62,000 bases of DNA from Glandiceps talaboti (lineage: Eukaryota; Hemichordata; Enteropneusta; Spengelidae). A program made the position numbers and the translations under genes. The notes under the pieces are model-generated. The model was not told where the DNA came from. It searched no databases and worked only from the letters and a program-made list of their open reading frames with translations. The stretch covers positions 26,030,223 to 26,092,222 of the forward strand of contig NC_135556.1 of assembly GCF_964340395.1 (NCBI RefSeq), read 5' to 3'. This document shows, in pieces, positions 35,410 through 48,264 of this stretch. Position 1 is the stretch's first letter. Each line of letters starts with the position of its first letter.

Positions 35410-38400
35410 GTTGTCCAGCAACAGTTTAACGTTTGTAGGAGTAACGTGAAAATTAGTTCGTGTTGCGATTAAAATGACATCAGACTACATTTTCACTTGG
35501 GGGTTGCTCCTGCATTATTTATCACTATTGTCGGGTAAGAGGAAAGGTTGAAGGGAACTATTATTTATAGTGTTCGACTTTGATACTCTCTCAAGTACCT
35601 CGTTGTCTGATCAGTTACTCACGGCACGAGGTAAACACATTAAATAACGTGCTTAGTCATACGTGTGTTCCAATGCATGTCATAGTTCGTGGTGTTGTTG
35701 TTTTTTGCGCCACCATTTAAATCAAAATGTACAACCTTGACTTACAACATTTCATAAGAAACCAGTTACATCTTTTCAGTATTACTTACGACCGTGGTAA
35801 ATTGAATAGTTTTACATCTCGCGGATCTACATACCAGTTCTTATGTCAACAAAACTAAACTTGAAATAGTTTTCTCCATTTGCCATTTACTTGCGTATTG
35901 GCTATTTACCAATCCAAATCAGAAAAATGGCAGTACCATCATTTCATATGATACATTGCGTTGTCCCTGTTGTTTATAAGGATCTCTTTTTAAAATTAAA
36001 GTTACATCAATAAATTTGTTGTTTTAGATGTTGATTGAGAAGGAAGAAAGCAATCAAATATAGAATCAGTCGGAGTCTGTATTTTTTACATTTACCCTCC
36101 ACCAGGTACTGAGTTAGACTGTCAACGTAATAATGTCTGAGGGCGCTAATACCTTCAAGTTATACGTAACAGTATCCTTCATATAAACACCCACTGTCAT
36201 AACACCATTAGCATTTGAGGGTTTTAGCCAACAATTTACTCTAAAATTAAACTGATTAATGAATAGATATAAGTATTTTTCATAAGAGAGATGGTTCACT
36301 CAAGAGAAAGAAGGTACTGTTGTGGATCCTTCACATTTCAATATAGTTGCACATTTATGTAGAGATAATGTTATGGGAACATAAATCATAAATTGTGCTA
36401 TTTTGTCCCTACTGAAGGCCGACTATTTACATCTGGTTTGTAGTTGAAATGAAGAAAAACAAATATTGTCTAAATACGAATTACACTGAAATATAATTGA
36501 TGCCTGATCTTATTTCCCATTATTGGGTTAATACCGTGAGGTCATCTCCTGAAATACAATCACCACTTTTCATATAACCCATCAACAGAGGGCGCCATAT
36601 CATGTATCGTAATGGATACCCTCATTATCGAATGAGAAAAGAAATGGTAAAGTTCTCGTCGTATTTAGCAATATGGACATGTCGACATTAAAACATTCAT
36701 TAAATTGACTAAGTGAAGATAGAGCGCCGAAGATGACTTTGGCACTAGCCATGGGTATGATAAAAAATTATGTTCACCAAAGTTGGAAAAAATTCGCACT
36801 CCTTGAGGTGATTAATTAAAAGTTTGAGATTGCTCGCGTAATTTGATATTGCTCATTAAACATGTATGAAATGCATACCTTAGGTATGGTCATCCCATGT
36901 AATTGTACAGCAACGTGTTACTGTCCAATTGTCGTGTAACATTAACTCCCAACATATTGTAGGTCTAAACATATAATATTTACAAAACACTTGGAACTAT
37001 CAGTAACTAAATTCTTTTCATATTTTCTGTCAGTGAAATGTCGAAACAAAAATCAATAACTGACCCTTTGTAAACAGAAAAGAAACCTTGTACCTTTGCC
37101 TTTGTTTAAAGGATCTAACATTTGATGTAAATGTCAAAACTTCACCTTTGCACACCTATGTATCATGTATGACGTATCAGTATCCGGGTTCAGCCCCATA
37201 AGGTAAATAGACACACAAATATATTGCAAAACAGTGCATGTTAAGTAGACAATGTGTCTAGTTTTTCGAATTACGTGTCATACCATAGCATTTAGACAGC
37301 TGATCATGATAACATTGAAACATTACGTCATCAATTAGCCATGTTAACAACGATCACCACAATATGTGTAACTTTGGGTGTAGTATTTCAATTTTCACCG
37401 AATAACTAGCTAATTTACTCTTGATGCTTCATTTCATAAAATGTATTATTTTTCAACCGAGATGAACTCACTACACCCAGTATTCGATATCAGGGGTGAG
37501 GGTGGGGGTTGTTGACTGATAAATGACTTACGACTCGACACTTTTGGGAGATCGGAATATTGCTCGTGAAATTTGGATATATTTCTCATGCAAGAAAAGC
37601 TTACTGTTGTGGGTTACGGGCTTTGAAAACCGTCATCGTCTACCACCCCACATTATATGTATATCAATTTTGTTATATTTCCGTGTTAGTGGTGTCGATG
37701 TCGATGTCCAGTAGCATGTAAATAGTGGATATAGTAGTATGTCCACCCTGCATGTCTGTCATGGTGAACAACATTTGTGCTTTTAATATATAGACGGCAG
37801 ATGACCTCAATATATTGTGATTTTTACTTTCGTCCTAAAACAAGGAATTCAATATTATAATGAACTATGAACTGATTACAAAACTAATGACGAATACCAT
37901 TATTAGGAGCACACAGACGGAAAAAGTTCACAACAGTGTGAAACCTAGTTTTATAAATCAAACTTTTTAATATAATAACATTGTCAACAAATCTAGATAA
38001 AAGGTTCTGAAAATATTGTGCTTACAGCACTACTGGTAAGTATAGCATACCACATTGTGGTCAACAAAGATTTGATCAAAGGTTACCAAATAAACTGACA
38101 GTCAGATTCGTCTCGTTGATATCTTTGATAAAGATGTCTAACCTAAATAAGTGAGGAATGAATCAGAATACAACAAAGAAAAATCAGCAAAAACAGGTAA
38201 GTTGTGATATATGAACAGTATGTAAAACGTCTACTTTTTCAGTCTGTCTCCGAAATTACAAAATGTCTTCCTTGGGCCATCTGGACAGGATGACGTGAAT
38301 AGTTATCAGTTCTGTTGCCATGACAATATCTCCGTATTGTCATGTATTCTGAATAATAGGCCAATCTGTTGACAAATACTGAAATGTGCTGTCTTTCGGC

Positions 38401-38845
38401 TAACAATTTCAAAGTTTGTGTTTGGACCAAGCGTTTAATACAATACAATAACGATATCTCATTGGTGATGAGATATATCTGGAGATATAGAATCATGAAC
38501 AAATTCAATTCTACCTTTCTATTAGTCATGTTGTCATGACGATAACTCATTCGTGATAAGATATTCCTACAAATACAAACTTATGAATCGTATGTAGGTA
38601 GAATCGTTTACGAATTTCACATTTTCACCAGTCCTCTGTTCATGACGATAACTCATTCCAAAGGAGATATATGTGGGCAAATATAAACTGTTATGAATGG
38701 CTTGTAGAGAAGAATTTACGAATTGCACCTTTTTATCAGTTCTTTGTCATGGTAAGTCTTTCACAGTGAGATGTATAGCCAAATATTAACTGCTGTGAAT
38801 GTAGGTTACGTATAAAGCTATCGAGGGTTTCACCTTATGGAAATA
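35410..38845. other. Region between the two GTPase genes
   Basis: No N-module exons and no credible coding sequence seen. AGAGGGCGC at 36587-36595 and a GAGGGCGCT near 36139 resemble CTCF-core words. Diverged tandem repeats occupy 38440-38815 (separate entry). Confidence 0.4.
38440..38815. repeat. ~115-bp diverged tandem repeat, about four copies
   Basis: Each copy runs: ATGACGATAACTCATTC, GAGATAT, a TACAAATA(A/T)AAACT-like word, TTATGAAT, GTAGAG/GTAGGTAGAAT, TTTACGAATT, CACCTTT. Directly downstream of the 3' end of GTPase copy 2. Confidence 0.7.
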
Positions 38846-41800
38846 TTAACGTGACTTATCAAGTTCAACATAATGCTTCAACTTTCTACCTCCTCTCGTT
38901 TGTCGTGCCTCTCCATGATAATCAATATTTCCCCCGTTCATGTATAGCTTGGCACCCTGTAGAATGGTATGTAGAATTGTCAATGCATCTCTATCTCTTT
39001 CTGGGTCGTGATGTTCAGCTTCTGCGACACCGTCAAAATTTGAAATCATGAAGATACAAGCAATATCAATTCCAACTTCTTCTGCGAGGCGTTTCCGGTG
39101 GGCAATAGCACTGTTCGGCTCAAACTGTGCACAATCGATGTGAGTGATTATGGCAAACAAGGGAATTCCGTTTCCTAATAAGAGAAACCACACATAAAAA
39201 TAAACAGTTTCAAATTTCAAAGATTTTTCGGCAGCGGTACAATGACCTTGAGATGTGGCCTTTTCATGCTTTCTGATGAAGTTCCAGGAAAAGAAAACAT
39301 ATTGTTAATACATATGCCATTCATAATTACCCATTTATTAAATGGCATATTTTCTTTGTTCAGTTTTCTAACAACATTACTGAGCTTTCAAAATGCGTTT
39401 AATATACATAAGAGAATGCTTAATCCACATTTCTAGACAAAATATTTCAAACACGTCGATATATTTGATCAACGAGTTGACATCAATGAAAACTTATGCT
39501 CACCATATTCCCTGGCCGCCTCAAATATTGGTACATGGAGTCCGTCAATCTCAGTACCAAATTTATGGACGTATACAACGGCATGGATTTTACCACAGCC
39601 CCTGTTAAAAAATTTCGATGGTTTGTAGTCCAATGGTTTCTCAGCTGGCAGTTTACCTTCAAGGATGTTTTTCACGATTTTCTTCGCTCTTTCTTTATTA
39701 GCTTGGTCTTCGGCAAAGTAGCCTTTGTCTTGAACCACTGCTTGTAACCCAATTCCAGGAACGTCACAGAGTGTAAAAAAGGTATCGCCCACCTTTATCT
39801 TGTAAGGTTTGTACACTTTCTTACCTGCTGCTCCCTCATTATTAAACGTTTGGGCTACCTGCACAAATCTCCCAATGAATGCCTATGGACAAATATTGTA
39901 CATGCAAGCACAGTTATTACGTTTGGACTATCTGCACAAATCTCCAAATGAATGCCTATGGACAAATATTGTATATGCACGCACAGTTATTACGTTTGGA
40001 CTATCTGCACAAATCTCCAAATGAATGCCTATGGACAAATATCGTATATGCAAGCACAGTTATTTGTGTAATTAAAACATTATAGACATATGTTAATACA
40101 GAAGCATTACTCCATCATTAAATACCGATGAAATTGTTTAAATACAAAGAATCCGTAGTTGGTGAAGAAGTTTAAGTTTTGATTGGTTGATGATTGAATG
40201 AATAGATGTGATTGGTTGGTTGTACACTGTAAGAGTGTAGTCTAATAATTTTATGTAAATCTTTACATTCTGCAAACCTTACAGAGAGACACGAGTGTTG
40301 AGTCATGATCGATCAATTTAACATGATATACTATTATGTATGTGTATATTCGGACTACCAAATATCTATTGGACGTTGGTGAACTTTTCCTTGTGTGATG
40401 TAACGTCATGAAGAGGACATTAAAAATACCATGCTAATATGACAAAACTGTAAGCGTGATATTCTAAAACTACTACTATAACGTTAAAGCCTCTGAAGAA
40501 ACTGACTTTTACTAGTGTATTAATGGTTGAAGATTTGCCGTGACCTGGTGTTCCAAACAAAGCTATGTTCTGTCCACATGCTGCCTTCTTCGTGTCATCT
40601 GTGAAAAGAATAGTAGACTAATTTAGGGTGTTTGTTTTCAAATATAGAAAGTAGCCACTGTAGGTAATTATAATTAGCTGTACAACAAGGAGTTTTAAAA
40701 TACGTCGAATGAATTATGGGATAGTTGCAAATGGCGTTAACCGGCTTTAACCAAACGGATACTTCATACTTCATACTTCATAAATTGTAATTGTTTTTAT
40801 TAACATTTCTCTCCCAGTGTGATTTATATCATAAGAAACTGTAACTACAAACGGTTCGTGTTATTGAATACACATCTAAACAACTTCACATCGTCGTGGT
40901 GTGTGTGTAGGTTCAAAGTCCTCCCAATGATACCTCCTTTTGGCTGTGATTATTGTTTCGACTTTCTGGGAGCAACTTGAAACCATGTTTACAAATTTGT
41001 ACAATACATATAAGGACGTACTTCTTGTGGTTTACATAAAACTGAACCAATGGTTTGTAACAACATTTAGCAACTCCAACGTTACCATACAATGTGGAGT
41101 TGAAACGATAGACACTGGAATCCTGAACAATAGGCGATAGACCCTGACCTCTGGGATCCTTTATAACTAGAAGAGTTTGAATTGACAATCTTACATAAAA
41201 GAAATACTAAACGTTGAACCCATCAAGATGGCGAATTGTATGACTGTATTGGCTGTGGAATCAAACTTTTAGAATTCTGTGATACCTACCTATCGTCACA
41301 ATGTTTTTAAGCGTTTGAATGGAAAATTCCAGATATTTTGACTTTGATGCGATAGAATCAATTCTTTGGCAATGACTGAAAGGCTGTGTGACGGCACCTG
41401 CTACCGAACGGTTTGAAAAGACACGTATTTCGCAGGTTTCTAGCTCTATAACTCTCATATCTTCATCGGACAACTTGAACTTGTCTGGTCTTCGTCTTAT
41501 CTTGTGACATAGACTTTCAACTGTGTCGTGTTTTCGGTAGATCATGGTGACCAAGGTGCGTGACTCAGTATGTTTTATATAGATTTCATCACAAGCTGAA
41601 AGTATAAGAATAATATTGTGTTACACTGTTTCCTTCACAATCTTCAAGACGTGTTGAGCTATGTTTTGCTATGTAATGTCGTACTATGTGGATATGTGAC
41701 TGTTACATAGATCTTGTCAAATACAAATATGAAATATGAAATATTTCATCTTAGCTTGTATACAATATATAGCAGCTAAGATGAGACATGAATCCACGAC

Positions 41801-42363
41801 AAACGAAATGGTCAGAGTGGTTAGTTTTTAATCTGCAAGTTGTCTGTTCAAGCCTCTTCGCTGCCATTTATTTCTGATTGACTTAGGTTGTAATTCGACT
41901 GCTTTAACATTATGCGCTTACATAGTTACAAGTAATGCTTCCCATCCCAGAGGAAGATACATCTTTATTGATTCATTACGTCGATCGATTAGTCTGTGTG
42001 TGAACGGATAATGCATGTAACTGTACAGCGTTGTGATCACGACGCCAATTGTGAAAAATGTTACTTACAAATATCGAACTCTAAGTGTCGATCTTTTACA
42101 TCTGACAAAGGTACTTCTGGTCTCAATTTCTCTTCCCTCTGGTCGTTTTCCAATAAGTATATATTTATGTCAGACTCATCAATGTCTGGGTCCGGTAAAC
42201 GAAATTGTTCTGCGCGACGTATTCGACCAGCAAGATCGAAAATCGTGTCATCGGTTTTACACTGTATCCGTGTTGGATTGTGACCGCCTTTTGCATAGCG
42301 TATATATATATTCATAATGCAGCTGTTAAGACGATGCATGGTCATATACACACTTCTATCCAT
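38846..42363 (-). CDS. IFI44-like GTPase with two ubiquitin-like N-terminal modules, copy 2
   Basis: Five exons: 42363-42069, 41595-41290, 40598-40507, 39882-39504 and 39174-38846; about 466 residues. Start ATG in the strong context CCCACCATGG. The P-loop GTPGHGKSS is at 216-224, DVPG at 271-274, THID at 368-371. The 92-bp P-loop exon has exactly the same length as in copy 1, and all phases agree, so these are tandem duplicates. The protein ends in an extra basic tail (GEARQTRGGRKLKHYVELDK) absent from copy 1. The third exon uses a GTCAGT donor. The fourth exon's acceptor and first bases are repeated three times upstream (39883-40060). GTP binding is expected from intact motifs; the immune role is inferred. 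Confidence 0.87.
39850..40065. repeat. 73-bp tandem triplication across an intron-exon border
   Basis: Three copies (exon-start points 39882, 39955, 40028 on the minus strand) each contain TTTGTCCATAG followed by GCATTCATT and the next ~30 bases of exon 4 of GTPase copy 2. The two distal copies run into TAATAA after AFIWRFVQIVQT, so only the proximal acceptor keeps the frame. Confidence 0.9.
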
Positions 42364-44289
42364 GGTGGGCAATAGCTATCAAAAGTATCAATAAACACCG
42401 CAAACACTTCAATGTCCCGAACACGCATGTCATACCATTCTTGTTGTTTGGTCAGTGTATCAAGGTGAATGGTTCATGATCATGAAATCACTTGGTATTA
42501 ATAGCCAACAACGTGTCAGGAATGTCTATGATATGCTAATTTTTGAACAGATTCTGCAAATGAGAGACCTCATGACTCATAAATATAAATACATTTTGAT
42601 TGCGGTCACAAACCAAAATTTTAGGAATGATCTAGTCACATCTCAGAATTTTGATTGATCATGTGTTACACAATCCATATTTATAATATAATAAGTATGA
42701 TGTCATGATGTCATGATGTGTGGTAATGTTTACATTTTGCTTTTTTTCTCATGTTACATTAGCTATACAAAGTAATAGACTTAATATATTTTCCCATTTC
42801 ACTTGCTCATATTTACGACCCTACATTTCAAATCTGTAAGTTCATTTAGTGCCAAGTAGTGATGTGCAGCCCTTTCCTACATTGCTTGTTACTTGAATCT
42901 AAAGGAGCTGCCAAAAGGGAAAATCTTGCGCTTCTGTCCAATTCAATTAGTAATATACACCACCCAAAGAATTTTGTTCAGTGTCCCTACACGTGTATTT
43001 CAATAGCGGAAAGTTTTTGTATTATTTTAAACACTCCATTAACGTACACTTTAAATCTACATCAAAACTTAGTCTAATATCCTTTATATATTATCAAAGC
43101 GACTACACTATTTCTTTTACCAAAAATTGAAGATCTGGAGACGACTTACTTTATAGGTTATCACAAACCTCAATTTATCAACAGCAAAAAAAATTGCGAA
43201 GTAACAAAATGACATCTCGTCGAACATGCGTCAATTGTTAAATTCATAAAATTCCTTTTAAAGACAGATATGACACAATACCAATTCGTATAGTTGTTGA
43301 CTTAACTTTTTCATTAATTGTCCTGGCCCCTTTTGGACTTTAGATTCACACTGTTATTGTTAATCAAAAGTCAATATAATTTAGTGGGTGGTACATACAT
43401 GTTATTCTGAACAACACCCTGTAGTATGTCTCATTATTGATCTTGGAGTCAATTTCCGTCACATTGACGAATGTACATATTTAACGAGTGGCCTACTTTC
43501 AGGACATGTCAAATTCCAAAAAAGAAGTAAAATATATCAGTGTCAAAAACTGGACCTCGCCTCGAACAGGAAAGAAATGTTATTGTGTATTGCTAACAGA
43601 GTGCGGTCATTCATCTGAAAACATGTCATTCTTGTCATCCATGCCCTGATATGTTTTTGACATGTTTGCCTATCTGAACACCTGTCTTTTTTTGTGTCTG
43701 GCTGGCTGGCTAAATGGCTGACTGTTGACCCCTTTGTCTGATTGTCTGTGATCCTCTGTCGGTCGGTCTACGTGTGTGTTTGCATGTACATGTAGGTCGG
43801 TACGTACGTACGTACGTACGTATGTATGTAGGTAGGTAGGTAGGTAGGTATCATGTTTTGTAGATCCACTATGATCACCTATGGTTAAGGTGGCGATTAA
43901 AAACTTAAATACTGTAATTGAATAAAGGCAATCTATGTGATTTTCGTGCAGTTTTTCTGTGTATTCCTTTATTTGGTAGATGTTTATATATCCACGCATT
44001 TATAGTAATCTGCATATGAAGAGAAAGACGTCAGAATAACCCAAAATGCATAATTCAAATACAATTTCACCATATCTGTACACATGTGTACAATTTCACT
44101 AAATCTGTACACATGTGTACATTATATTAAAATTGAGTCGTATAATAATGTTCTCAGTAGCAATCAAGTGTCATTGTGTTCATGTCTAACCAGAGAAAGT
44201 AAGTTCACCTTCAACTTTGTAGGAAATTTGAGTGGACTATTTGATGCATGACCAAATACCACCAACTGGGAACTGTAAATTTTGATTGA
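42364..44289. other. Upstream of GTPase copy 2
   Basis: No recognised gene. Short (ACGT)n, (ATGT)n and (GTAG)n runs lie at 43798-43850. The minus strand near 43840-43990 has an open stretch of no recognised family. Confidence 0.35.
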
Positions 44290-44558
44290 ATAATAATAGT
44301 CTTTATTTATACCGGATAGTCCTTTAAGTATATAAACACTTATCTCCCAAGACGTCCAGAGAGGGTTCAGTACTAGTGACGGGTTATGTAGGAGGAAACC
44401 GGAGTACTCGAGGAAAACTGTGTTGTTCGGTAGAGTCAAACTGAACGCCACTCTTCTTACTTACAGCGTGGTAAATTTAATCAAGCCCTGAATGTTTTCG
44501 AACCCTGACCATAGTAGTAAGAGGCAAGTGGTTTAACCACGCGGCCAAAGACAACCCT
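44290..44558 (-). mobile_element. tRNA-derived SINE, fuller copy
   Basis: Minus-strand order: tRNA-like head (GCCGCGTGGTTAAACCAC, GGTTCGAA-like B box), AGTAAGAAGAGTGGCGTTCA, a body with CCGGTTTCCTCC and GACGTCTTGGGAGATA, and the tail TATAAATAAAGACTATTATT. It lies downstream of paralogue A, as the truncated copy does in paralogue B. Confidence 0.8.
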
Positions 44559-45049
44559 CAACATAGATTTACGTTATACATTTCACAAACACGTCGTCTA
44601 GCAAAATAGCATTAGTGAATGTGAGCATTTTGAATCACCTTTAATTTTGAAAGATAACGTTAAAAGTAGCTAGTGATTATCATCAGATATTATTGACCTG
44701 ACAACAACGTTAAAGTAGTCCAAACTTGAGTAGGTCATAGTGCATACTTCTGTTTTCTTCGTAATTCCTGTCATCATCGTCTTTCGACCATTGCTGAAAT
44801 AGAATGGACATTGATCTATATCAGGTAATGGGATCTAAGACATGACATGCTGAAATGGCTGTTAAATATCCAAACGTTCACCAGTTTTCTATCATATATA
44901 ACTTATACGAAATGACAACAGGAAGAATACTTCGGTCTTGAATATTGCTTTCGCGAGCATTAGCATTAATTTACCCAATTATGGAAATTTCAATTCGATA
45001 GTGCATTTCATACATTTGTACTGAATCTAGCAGACTTTCTATACCTTAC

Positions 45050-45355
45050 CTCCTGATATCAACGACGGTTGGAATGCATACATAGTATATAACTTCATAA
45101 TGAATGGATCATTATATCCAAGTGTTGCCAAGTGTGCTTTCTTTTTAACTATATCGTCTTCAGCGACTTCAGTTTCATAATCGATTTTACACTTTATGCT
45201 CGTGTACACCTTAGAGAGAAGATGGTCTGATTCCACATCACTGGTCAATAGGGGGAGCACATCTCCATTCAACTTTATGTGTAGCTTTCCTGGGAGTGAA
45301 AGAGAGCAAACGTTTATCTTACAATGCATAACGACTTCTTATAAATTTAGTGTAT

Positions 45356-45390
<35 letters not shown>

Positions 45391-47135
45391 TTCATTTATT
45401 TATTTAACGTCTTAAAGAGGATATCCCTTTCAACTGTGAAGCTAATCGCAGAAGAAATCCTCTATAAAGTGTTGGCATGAACGAGCTGACGTTGTAAAAT
45501 CGTTCATGTATAGTTGTTTTTATTTTAACATGTGGTTTTGTATTGTAAAATTTATAAGTACTAAATAGGTGTATCAAACATTGCATTGTATAGCATCCGA
45601 TATTTTAACACATTATAATTTCACTTTAAACGGAAATGAAAACCGGATGGCCTTAATAAAACTCAAAACAGTTTCTGAAACTAGCTGACTACCTTTTAAT
45701 ATCATGATAACATTGTCCATGGAGTGAGATTTAGTCTATCTGTGATACCAACAGTGAACACAATGTTGACGATCCTTTGAAATTGATGCTTGAAACCAAA
45801 ACAGATTTCAAATCGTATTCAAGTCAACATTTTACATAGTTTCTATTGACGATTAAAAAACATATTGTTAAAACTTACTTAATTCTCGCCTTACATGTCT
45901 TCTGACATTGTCATGGTCGTCCATGATATCACAGAAGCATTCTCCGCTATTGCACAGTAATATAACTCTGTTAAAGGTAGGGAATCGGTTTAACCAAAGC
46001 TTACGGGCAATCTTCAAGCAACCAAGGCTGATTGAATTGTTGAAGCCGCTATCGACGAACTTCCTAGCAACGAGAGAATCGTAGACGTAACGTCTTATCG
46101 AATGTGCTTTACCAGATTCACACTTATCTTTCTCGTCTGGTAGAAAAACGTAATATGAATTCACAATTGTATCTTCAGTGTGTTTGGTCCTTCTGAAGTT
46201 TGGAAGCTGTTTTGTACACTCGAGAATGAAATGACGGCTTTGTTTGAGAGTTGAAGTTTTCAGCAATGGGTTGCACTGAAACTGACCACGTAAGTGAGAA
46301 TGGTTTCTTCGACCAATTATTAACACATTTGAAACACGTCTACAAGATGGAATCAATATTAGTTTGTCAATATAGTCAATCAGAGTTTCTCGCTGTTTGC
46401 TGTTGAATTCATCGATGGCGGAGAATATTCTGCCGCTTGTTGCTAGGGTGTGTGCCTGCACATCATTGTATCTCCAAGTTCTAAGCCATGCATCTGTGAT
46501 AACTTTATAATATCCAAGATCTCTGGACTTTCGAACGTCGCCGTAAAGAACGATGAGGACAGATCCTGAAATGCATTACAGTAAAAAGAAAGACTTATAG
46601 GATCATAGAATTTTAACACAGTGATAACGGAGCATGTTTTAAAACATAAAAATTTCCGGGCACGACTTTATTTGGCAACATTTGCCCGGCTTATTAACAC
46701 CCCATTCCGGTATATGACCAATCAATATCCGTCAATGTAACGTGGCAGTTCAACCTTTGTTTATAATTGTGACTACCTCACACATGTACCCTTACCCCTT
46801 ATGTTATGAAACAAAGTCCTACCTCTTGGTTTTGTAAACTTTTCGCAAAGTCTTTCCAACTGGTTTCTGTGGTCAATCTGTCTGTCTCTTGTATCCGGTG
46901 AAATGCAAACCCTACTTTGACGTGGATCGATCACAACGATAACGGTATGTGTGTCACAATCAATATGGTCGCTTGAAACTTCTCTGCTCTGTTTAAACTT
47001 TTCGACTATCACTTTTCCTCGAGTACGATCGTCTGAATTCACCAGGTCACGAACCAACCGTTCTACTTCACTTGCCGCCTTTTCAAAGCATCGTAGTTTA
47101 GTAAATATACTGATGTGATGTTTTATGTCTGCCAT
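45050..47135 (-). CDS. N-module family protein, paralogue A (three exons seen)
   Basis: Family not recognised. Exons: 47135-46823 (start MADIKHHISIFTKLRCFEKA), 46565-45879 and 45289-45050; about 413 residues, phases 1-1-1. Closely similar to paralogue B throughout (HTVIVVIDPRQSRVCISP, RQIDHRNQLERLCEKFTKP, WLRTWRYNDVQAHTLAT, PSCRRVSNVLIIGRR, ILLCNSGECFCDIM, DPFIMKLYTMYAFQPSLI). The pattern suggests an alpha/beta domain followed by a helical tail, cytosolic. Two donors overlap at the exon 3 end: GAG|GTAAGG (phase 1) and AAG|GTATAG (phase 0). A candidate short last exon, 44793-44710, follows a good acceptor (CTATTTCAG) and in phase 0 encodes QWSKDDDDRNYEENRSMHYD plus LLKFGLL and a stop. Alternatively, phase 1 would allow splicing into the second exon of GTPase copy 2. 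Confidence 0.75.
45355..45406. repeat. (TTTA)n microsatellite
   Basis: About 12 units, in the second intron of paralogue A. Confidence 0.95.
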
Positions 47136-47735
47136 TGATGGGTGTATTTCGACGGGTTAGCTTAATAGTAGGCGGTAAGAACGAGTGTGGCTCCCTGAAA
47201 ACTGAGCTGGCGCGCCCTCTCTGGACTCTACGATAAATAGCGCTTTATACTCCATACTTCATAATGAATAGTTTCTATGTAAAATTAGTTGGTTTCTTCA
47301 GGCAGTCAAACTATTTTTGTCAATAGAATACCTGTCGAGAATACTACATCTTTAAATTCAACCTTTTTTCCAATTGCACATATCTTTCTTTGTTCAAATC
47401 TCAAGAAAGTGAGAAGAAATCCTTTCCTTCTTTGTAATGATTCAATCTTAACTGTACGGAAATCGATTTATTCGTTCATTAATACTGTCATCAGTTGTAT
47501 CAGGCCATCATTTTATGCCTTTCCGATATGGACTTGAGACATTTCCATCACAATATAAAGTATGGGTTAAAAGTGCCGTCTGATAAAAATCACAATCATT
47601 AATACAACACACGCGGTGGTGGTAGTAGTATACATTCTAACTGAGTGAGTAAGTGGTGCCAACCTGTCACTACTGCAGTAACAATGATATTTGATTTCGA
47701 CGACAGTAAACGTCTATAGGTGTGTTTGCTAACGC
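47136..47735. other. 5' flank of paralogue A
   Basis: No gene seen. GCGCCCTCT at 47212-47220 is the complement of a CTCF-like core word, 77 bp upstream of the start codon. Confidence 0.3.
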
Positions 47736-47882
47736 TAACGGTGAGTTGGTTCTACTGACTGAGCGCCCTCAAACGAGGACCCTTCCTCGTCCCCACTCAC
47801 CATGAAAACTACTAATTACATGGTAAGTGGGACCGAGGAAAGGTCAATGGTTGAGGGCGCTCAGCAGAACTAACTCATAAGT
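47736..47882. mobile_element. Foldback MITE-like element
   Basis: Inverted arms of about 60 bp: GAGTTGGTTCTACTGACTGA, GCGCCCTCAA, CCTTCCTCG, CCACTCACCATG pair with CATGGTAAGTGGGACCGAGG, AAAGGTCAATGGTTGAGGGC, GCTCAGCAGAACTAACTC. No coding capacity. Confidence 0.65.
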
Positions 47883-48027
47883 AAGTAACAAGGTAATCAT
47901 AGTAAAAGCAAAAGAAGAGGTTAAAATTGATTTAGAAAAAAAACACCAGCTTTTCAAATCATTACTTGATCACATGGCACCTTGTAGGGAAAAGATATTT
48001 TTAAAAAGCAAAAAAAGGAAACAAAAA

Positions 48028-48165
48028 CAAATCTTTGTAAAAACAAAAGGTAAACAATACACAAAAACAAAAGGTAAACAGTACACACAAAACAAAAGGT
48101 AAACAATACACAAAAAACAAAAGGTAAACAATACACACAAAAAACAAAACAATGTAAACAAATAT
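48028..48165. repeat. ~24-bp minisatellite, about five copies
   Basis: Unit AAAACAAAAGGTAAACA(A/G)T plus ACACA, A-rich. Confidence 0.9.
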
Positions 48166-48264
48166 GCCCAATTTCAAGCTCCTGTGATTAAACCTACATT
48201 CATATCTAGATACACACTATTCGACAACTTTAACGTGTCAGGCTGTCCATACAAATAGAGAAAT

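Noticed and set aside
38239-38550. 103-codon minus-strand frame
   Set aside because: It overlaps the diverged tandem repeats, has no family hallmark and lies just past the stop of GTPase copy 2.
44164-44451. 95-codon minus-strand frame
   Set aside because: It lies entirely across the SINE body and its flank.
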